Below, one piece after another: positions 59,661 to 64,000 of a stretch of DNA of 64,000 bases. How positions within the stretch are numbered: the first letter of the stretch is position 1; every line of letters starts with the position of its first letter. Source of the DNA: Micromonospora alfalfae (GTDB taxonomy: Bacteria; Actinomycetota; Actinomycetes; Mycobacteriales; Micromonosporaceae); assembly GCF_022230925.1 (NCBI RefSeq), contig NZ_JAKKFH010000034.1, forward strand, positions 186,001 to 250,000, in the 5' to 3' direction. The notes below the pieces were generated by a model, which was given only the letters and a program-made list of their open reading frames with translations, did not search any database and was not told the DNA's origin. Made by a program: the position numbers and the translations under genes.

Positions 59661-61748
59661 TCAGCAGCGGGTCAGCACCATGAGGTCGGCGTCGTGGGTA
59701 GCGCTCCACTGCACCGGCAGGCCGACAGTGGCGAGGTGGCTGCCGGAGTAGTGCTGATCGCCGTGCGAGTAGCGGGCCGCCGGGTCGAGGCCGCGCAGCG
59801 GCAACCGGACCGGGCGGGACGGAAGCAGCCCGGCGCCGTCGAGCCGGCCGGTGTGCCAGGCCAGCACCACCACCTGGTTCTCGTCCGGCGCGGTGTACTG
59901 CACCGCACAGCGGGCCTGGTCGGGGCCACCGATCAGGTGCACCTCGCCGCGCGTGACGACGTCCCGGATCTCCTTGTAGCGGGCGATCCAGCCGGCCGCC
60001 TCGGCCCGCTCGGCCGGGGTCCACGCCCTGATGTCGGCGCCGATGCCGAGCACACCGGCCATCGCCAGGACGAATCGGAACGCCAGCGATCGGGGGCGGC
60101 TGTCGAACAGGCCGGGCGCGTCGGTGACCCAGGAGCTGAGCAGGTGCGGGGCGTTGGCGTGCAGGAAGCCGTACTGGATGGCGAGGCGGTCCAGCGGGCC
60201 GGTGTTGTCGCTGGGCCAGAAGACGTCGGCGCGGGCGGCCATCGCCAGGTCGGTCCGCGCGCCCCCGCCGGCGCACGCCTCGATCAGCACACCGGGATGG
60301 TCCCGGCGCAACCGCTCGTAGATCCGGTGCAGGTTGGCGACGTGCGCGCCGTCCAGGTCGAGCGGGCCCAACCCGCCGGACCGACCCGGCTCGGTACGGG
60401 GCCTGTTGAAGTCCCACTTCAGGTAGTCGATGTCGTACCGGCGCAGCAGGCCGTCGACTGTCGAGTGGACGAACTCGGCGACCTCCGGCCGGCCCAGGTC
60501 GAGCAGGTACTGGTTACGGACCGGAGTGAGCGGTCGGCCGTTGACGGAGTAGACCCAGTCCGGGTGCTCGGCGTAAAGGGAGGACTTCGGGTTGACGCAC
60601 TCCGGCTCGACCCAGAGCCCGAAGTTCAGCCCGAGGGCGCGGACGTCGGCGATGAAGGTGTCGAACCCGGCCGGGAACTTCGCCGGGTCGGGCGTCCAGT
60701 CGCCCAGCCCGGCGGTGTCGTCGTCGCGGCCGACGAACCAGCCGTCGTCCACGACGAACGTCTCCACGCCCAACTCGGCGGCGATCCGGGCGAGCGCGAG
60801 CTGACTCTGCGCCTCGACGGCGAAGTAGGTCGCCTCCCAGGAGTTGTAGAGCACCGGGCGAGGGCTGAGCCGGTCGGCGGCCAGTAACCGCTGGTGGGTG
60901 TGCCAGACCCGGGCCAGCCCGTCCAGGCCGTCCGGGCTGTACGCCCCGGTGGCCACCGGCAGTGTCAACCGCTCCCCGACGGCCAACTCCAGCGGGCCGT
61001 CGACCAGTTGACGGCCGACCCGGACCCGGGTCAGGCCGCCGGTGTCCCGCTCGGCGCTGATCTCCCAGGAGCCGGTCCAGGCCAGCGCCATCCCCCACGC
61101 CGGACCGGCCGGCTCGGCGGTGTCGCGCACGGCCAGCCAGGGCACGTGCAGGTGCCCGGGTACGCCCTGGGAGCTGCCGATGCTGAACGTGCCGTGGCCC
61201 AGCTCGACGTGGGAGAGCTGGAATTCCTGCGCCCACTGCCCCCACTGGTGGCTGAGCAGCGCGCCGTGCGGCGTCGGTACGCAGAACCCGCCCGAGCCGG
61301 CCCGGACGACCCGCAGCGCGTCGGTGCCGTCGTTGGCCAGCTCGACCCACCGCTGCACCACGTCGGTGCCGACCGGCACCCGGTAGTGCACTGTGGCGCG
61401 CAGCCCGGTCACCGGGTCGGCGAACTCGACAGCCAGCTCCCGCTGGTCGGCGTCGACCCGCGCGTCGGTGTGCACGAAACCCACCCGGCGCTGCCCGTTC
61501 ACGGTCTCGATCACCAGGTCGGCGCCGGTGAACGGGCGGTCGGCGTCGGTCGCGTACTCGATGGGGGCCGCGTCCCCGGCGGTGAGGAACGGGACCGGGC
61601 CGTCGTAGGCGACCGGCGAAGGCCCGTCGGAGACGCCGTGCGGCCCCCACGCGACAAGCTCCAGCCAACGGCCGTGCGCGGGCACCGTGACGGTGTACTC
61701 GGTGTGCGCGCCGCGCAGCGTCCAGCGCTGCCCGGTCTCGGCGGTCAC
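59661..61748 (-). CDS. GH36 alpha-galactosidase (intracellular)
   Basis: 695 residues of the GH36 family. The N-terminal beta-supersandwich domain is followed by the TIM barrel with VLYNSWEATYFAVEAQSQLA, FVVDDGWFVGRDDD, the nucleophile Asp in DYLKWDFNRPRTEPG, IEACAGGGARTDLAMAARAD and the acid/base Asp in VFWPSDNTGPLDRL. No signal peptide, so it hydrolyses imported alpha-galactosides (raffinose, melibiose type) in the cytoplasm. GTG 61748 overlaps the permease stop by GTGA. Together with the ABC genes it forms a complete uptake-and-cleave route. Confidence 0.95.
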   Translation of the reverse strand: MTAETGQRWTLRGAHTEYTVTVPAHGRWLELVAWGPHGVSDGPSPVAYDGPVPFLTAGDAAPIEYATDADRPFTGADLVIETVNGQRRVGFVHTDARVDADQRELAVEFADPVTGLRATVHYRVPVGTDVVQRWVELANDGTDALRVVRAGSGGFCVPTPHGALLSHQWGQWAQEFQLSHVELGHGTFSIGSSQGVPGHLHVPWLAVRDTAEPAGPAWGMALAWTGSWEISAERDTGGLTRVRVGRQLVDGPLELAVGERLTLPVATGAYSPDGLDGLARVWHTHQRLLAADRLSPRPVLYNSWEATYFAVEAQSQLALARIAAELGVETFVVDDGWFVGRDDDTAGLGDWTPDPAKFPAGFDTFIADVRALGLNFGLWVEPECVNPKSSLYAEHPDWVYSVNGRPLTPVRNQYLLDLGRPEVAEFVHSTVDGLLRRYDIDYLKWDFNRPRTEPGRSGGLGPLDLDGAHVANLHRIYERLRRDHPGVLIEACAGGGARTDLAMAARADVFWPSDNTGPLDRLAIQYGFLHANAPHLLSSWVTDAPGLFDSRPRSLAFRFVLAMAGVLGIGADIRAWTPAERAEAAGWIARYKEIRDVVTRGEVHLIGGPDQARCAVQYTAPDENQVVVLAWHTGRLDGAGLLPSRPVRLPLRGLDPAARYSHGDQHYSGSHLATVGLPVQWSATHDADLMVLTRC

Positions 61749-62566
61749 TTGACCGCTCCGAGCGCCAGACCGGAGACGAAGTGCCGCTGGAAGCGGAGGA
61801 ACACCGCGACGGTGGGCACCGCCGCGATGACAGTACCGGCGGCGATGACGTTCCAGGACGAGACGAACTGGCCCTGGAGGGCGAGCAGCGCCGGGGTGAC
61901 CGGCATGTTGTCATCGGTACGCAGCACGGTGATCGCCCAGAGCAGGTCGTTGAAGATCCAGGTGAAGGAGAGCGCCCCGAGAGCTGCCAGCGCGGGTCGG
62001 GTCAGCGGCAGCATCACCCTGGTGAAGATCTGCGCGGTGCCGGCGCCGTCGATGGTGGCCGCCTCCTGGATCTCGCCCGGCAGGTCCCGCATGAAGCCGT
62101 GCAGGACGAACGTGTAGAAGCCGAGCCCGAAGCCGACCTGCACCGCGATCAACGCCCAGAGCGTGTCGTACAGGCCGGTCAGCTCGCTGAACTTGGCCAC
62201 CGGGATGAGCAGGATCTGCGGTGGCAGCAGGTTGCCGGCGAGCATCAGCAGCAGGATCGTGCGCCGCCCGGGGATCCGGAAGCGACTCAGCGCGAACGCG
62301 GCCATCGCGGCCAACCCCAGGCTCAGCGCCACCGACGGGACGGTGACCAGCATGCTGTTGATCAGCGCGCGCAGCTCGCCGCCGTCGGTCCACGCCTGCC
62401 GGTAGGTGTCCAGTGTGAAGGACCGGGGCAGGCTGCCCACGCCGTGCGCGGCGATGTCGTCGAACGACCGGGTGGACATCACCACCACCCAGAGCACCGG
62501 GCCCAGCCAGAGCAGCGAGAGCAGGATCATGCCGGTGTGGAAGGCCCCGGTACGGAGCTTGTTCAT
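61745..62566 (-). CDS. Carbohydrate ABC transporter permease (MalG-like)
   Basis: 273 residues with six membrane segments (TGMILLSLLWLGPVLWVVVM and others). The EAA loop reads EIQEAATIDGAGTAQIFTRV, which docks to the ATPase. ATG 62566 overlaps the stop of the first permease by one base (TGATG); GTG 62569 is equally possible. It pairs with the MalF-like permease upstream for sugar import. No ATPase gene is visible; a shared MsiK-type ATPase is normal in actinomycetes. Confidence 0.95.
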   Translation of the reverse strand: MNKLRTGAFHTGMILLSLLWLGPVLWVVVMSTRSFDDIAAHGVGSLPRSFTLDTYRQAWTDGGELRALINSMLVTVPSVALSLGLAAMAAFALSRFRIPGRRTILLLMLAGNLLPPQILLIPVAKFSELTGLYDTLWALIAVQVGFGLGFYTFVLHGFMRDLPGEIQEAATIDGAGTAQIFTRVMLPLTRPALAALGALSFTWIFNDLLWAITVLRTDDNMPVTPALLALQGQFVSSWNVIAAGTVIAAVPTVAVFLRFQRHFVSGLALGAVK

Positions 62567-63483
62567 CACGCTTCCTCCCGGAACGCGCGGACCAGGTAGC
62601 CGAGGATGACAGCCAGCGCGAGCACGAAGATCACGACGGCGATCGCTGAGGCGTAGCCCAGCCGCAGGCTCTGGAACGCAGTCGAGTACATGTAGGTGCT
62701 GAGCAGCTCCGACGAGTGGTACGGCCCACCCTTGGTCAGCGACCAGACGATGTCGAACGAGCGCAGCGAATCGATCACGATGACCGACAGCACCACGGCG
62801 TTGACCCCCTTGAGCTGGGGAATCGTGACGTGTCGTAATCGCTGCCAGGCGTTGGCGCCGTCCATCCGGGCCGCCTCGTGCAGCGCCGGGTCGATCGCCT
62901 TCAGCCCGGCCAGGAACAGCACCATCACGTAGCCGATCTGCCGCCACAGGGCGGGCAGGATCACCGCGTACAGGGCGGTCTGCGGGTCGGCGAGCCAGGG
63001 CCGGATCAGGTGCTCCAGGCCGACCGCCCGCAGCAGCGTGTCGGCGATGCCGTCGGGCTGGTAGAAGACCCGCCAGACCAGCGCGGTCACCACCAGCGAG
63101 AACACCACAGGGGTGAACAGCGCGGCCCGGTAGAAGCCGACAAAGCGCCGCTCCTTCTGCAGGACGAGCGCCATCCCGAAGCCACCCAGCACGGAAAGGC
63201 CGCCGAAGAGCACCAGCCAGATCACCGTGTTGATCAGCGCACCCCGGAAGGTGGCGTCACCGGCCAGCTCGACGTAGTTGTCGGTGCCGACGAAGGTCGG
63301 CGGTGTCATCCCGTCCCACCGGGTGACGGAGAACCAGAAGCCCTGGAGCGCCGGCCAGAACACCCAGACGCTCTCGACCGCGAACGGCACCAGGACGAAC
63401 GCCACCAGCAGCGGCGACAGTCGAGCCGACCGTCGCCGCCGCCGGGTGGGGGTGACCGAAGTCGTGGAGATCGTTGCTGTCAC
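62566..63483 (-). CDS. Carbohydrate ABC transporter permease (MalF-like)
   Basis: 305 residues with six membrane segments. The EAA loop reads ALHEAARMDGANAWQRLRHV followed by TIPQLKGVNAVVL. An N-terminal Arg-rich cytosolic stretch precedes the first helix (LLVAFVLVPFAVESVWVFWP). GTG 63483 lies one base after the stop of the binding-protein gene. It is co-transcribed with it and with the GH36 and GH27 genes, so the imported sugar is very likely an alpha-galactoside. Confidence 0.95.
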   Translation of the reverse strand: MTATISTTSVTPTRRRRRSARLSPLLVAFVLVPFAVESVWVFWPALQGFWFSVTRWDGMTPPTFVGTDNYVELAGDATFRGALINTVIWLVLFGGLSVLGGFGMALVLQKERRFVGFYRAALFTPVVFSLVVTALVWRVFYQPDGIADTLLRAVGLEHLIRPWLADPQTALYAVILPALWRQIGYVMVLFLAGLKAIDPALHEAARMDGANAWQRLRHVTIPQLKGVNAVVLSVIVIDSLRSFDIVWSLTKGGPYHSSELLSTYMYSTAFQSLRLGYASAIAVVIFVLALAVILGYLVRAFREEA

Positions 63484-63484
63484 G

Positions 63485-64000
63485 TCAGCCCTTGAAGACC
63501 TTCTCGGCGCCGGCCTGCCACTCCCGCAGGATCGCGTCGATCTGGTCCGGCTTGTCGATGAACTTGGTCAGCGCGGTGTCCGCCGTCGGCTGGAGCGCGT
63601 CGCTGGAGTCGCGGTTGAAGAACTGGGTCAGCTCCTTGGCCTCGTCCAGCATCGCCTTGCCCTTGACCACCAGCGGCGAGTCGGACGCCTTGGCCTTCGG
63701 GTTGGCCGGCAGCACGATGCCGGAGCTGGCCTTGACGTACGCCTCCTGGGCCTCGACCCCGGAGAGGTAGCTGAGCAGGGCCTTCGTGCCGGTCGGGTTG
63801 GCGGTCTTCGCGCTGGCGAAGAAGCCGTCGGTAGGTGCCTCCTCGGCCAACGGCACCGCCGGGTCGATGATCGGGAACCGGAAGAAGTCAAGGTCGCCGA
63901 GCGCGTCCTTGGGTGCGGCGTCGGCGAAGAACGTGCCGATCAGGAACATGCCGGTCTTGCCGGCCAGCAGCGCTGTGGTCGCCTCCTGGAACGGGTACGC
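63485..64000 (-). CDS. Sugar ABC transporter substrate-binding protein, C-terminal part (5' end outside window)
   Basis: About 171 C-terminal residues of a family-1 extracellular solute-binding protein. Visible are AYPFQEATTALLAGKTGMFL at the window edge, DLDFFRFPIIDPAVPLAEEA, PTDGFFASAKTANPTGTKAL and the helical end AILREWQAGAEKVFKG, as in other carbohydrate-binding lipoproteins. The signal peptide and lipobox lie to the right of the window. First visible gene of the alpha-galactoside operon. Confidence 0.9.
   Translation of the reverse strand, partial: AYPFQEATTALLAGKTGMFLIGTFFADAAPKDALGDLDFFRFPIIDPAVPLAEEAPTDGFFASAKTANPTGTKALLSYLSGVEAQEAYVKASSGIVLPANPKAKASDSPLVVKGKAMLDEAKELTQFFNRDSSDALQPTADTALTKFIDKPDQIDAILREWQAGAEKVFKG

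Noticed and set aside
1-64000. CRISPR arrays, tRNA or rRNA genes, insertion sequences, prophage
   Set aside because: No regularly spaced repeats, cloverleaf sequences, rRNA signatures, transposase or phage genes were seen on either strand.

Overview
This window is chromosomal DNA from a high-GC actinomycete, most likely a Micromonosporaceae (Micromonospora-like) species. The evidence is the very GC-rich third codon positions, a SARP regulator, a 13E12-type HNH gene with an actinobacterial SOS-like box, IdeR/DmdR-type iron boxes and many 4-base ATGA/GTGA gene overlaps. The genus is an inference, because no database search was possible. No rRNA, tRNA, CRISPR array, insertion sequence or phage gene was found.

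Bases 1 to about 23,900 are one side of an aromatic (type II) polyketide cluster. A leftward operon runs from a SARP activator through KS-alpha, KS-beta, an O-methyltransferase, a small quinone-forming monooxygenase, an FAD monooxygenase and a TcmI-type cyclase to an O-methyltransferase cut by the window edge. Rightward of it lie a cluster copy of S-adenosylmethionine synthetase, a third O-methyltransferase, a class-III aminotransferase with a repetitive Trp/Ser/Gly tail, an MFS exporter with a PadR regulator, two multicopper oxidases each beside a NarL-type two-component system, an orphan NarL regulator, a secreted beta-propeller protein and an SRPBCC protein. No ACP gene is present, so the cluster must continue to the left or use an ACP from elsewhere. 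Several strong hairpin terminators separate transcription units.

Bases 23,983-25,287 hold a secreted CE1 esterase with a cellulose-binding domain, preceded by a perfect LacI-type palindrome. Bases 25,499-35,197 hold an NRPS-independent siderophore locus: ATP-grasp ligase, two IucA/IucC synthetases and a PLP decarboxylase in the gene order of the vibrioferrin pvs operon, plus two MFS transporters, a siderophore-interacting reductase and a GNAT acyltransferase. Two iron boxes control it.

Bases 35,251-42,067 carry a striking single polypeptide that joins an ECF sigma factor, a zinc-finger anti-sigma motif, one membrane helix and an extracytoplasmic glycoside hydrolase domain. It is translationally coupled to a degenerate DUF305-like membrane protein. 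A SigB/F-type sigma factor, a PP2C phosphatase and small hypothetical proteins follow.

Bases 42,356-49,102 are a run of small stress or drug-response modules, each a regulator beside one or two enzymes or pumps (TetR/oxidoreductase, HxlR/NTF2-like, XRE/aldo-keto reductase, HxlR/MFS). Several have visible operator repeats. From 49,316 on come the 13E12 HNH protein with a LexA-like box, a divergent protein kinase, a large secreted subtilase, an AAA ATPase that looks like a LAL regulator without its HTH, and an alpha-galactoside uptake operon (binding protein, two permeases, GH36, secreted GH27) that runs off the right edge.
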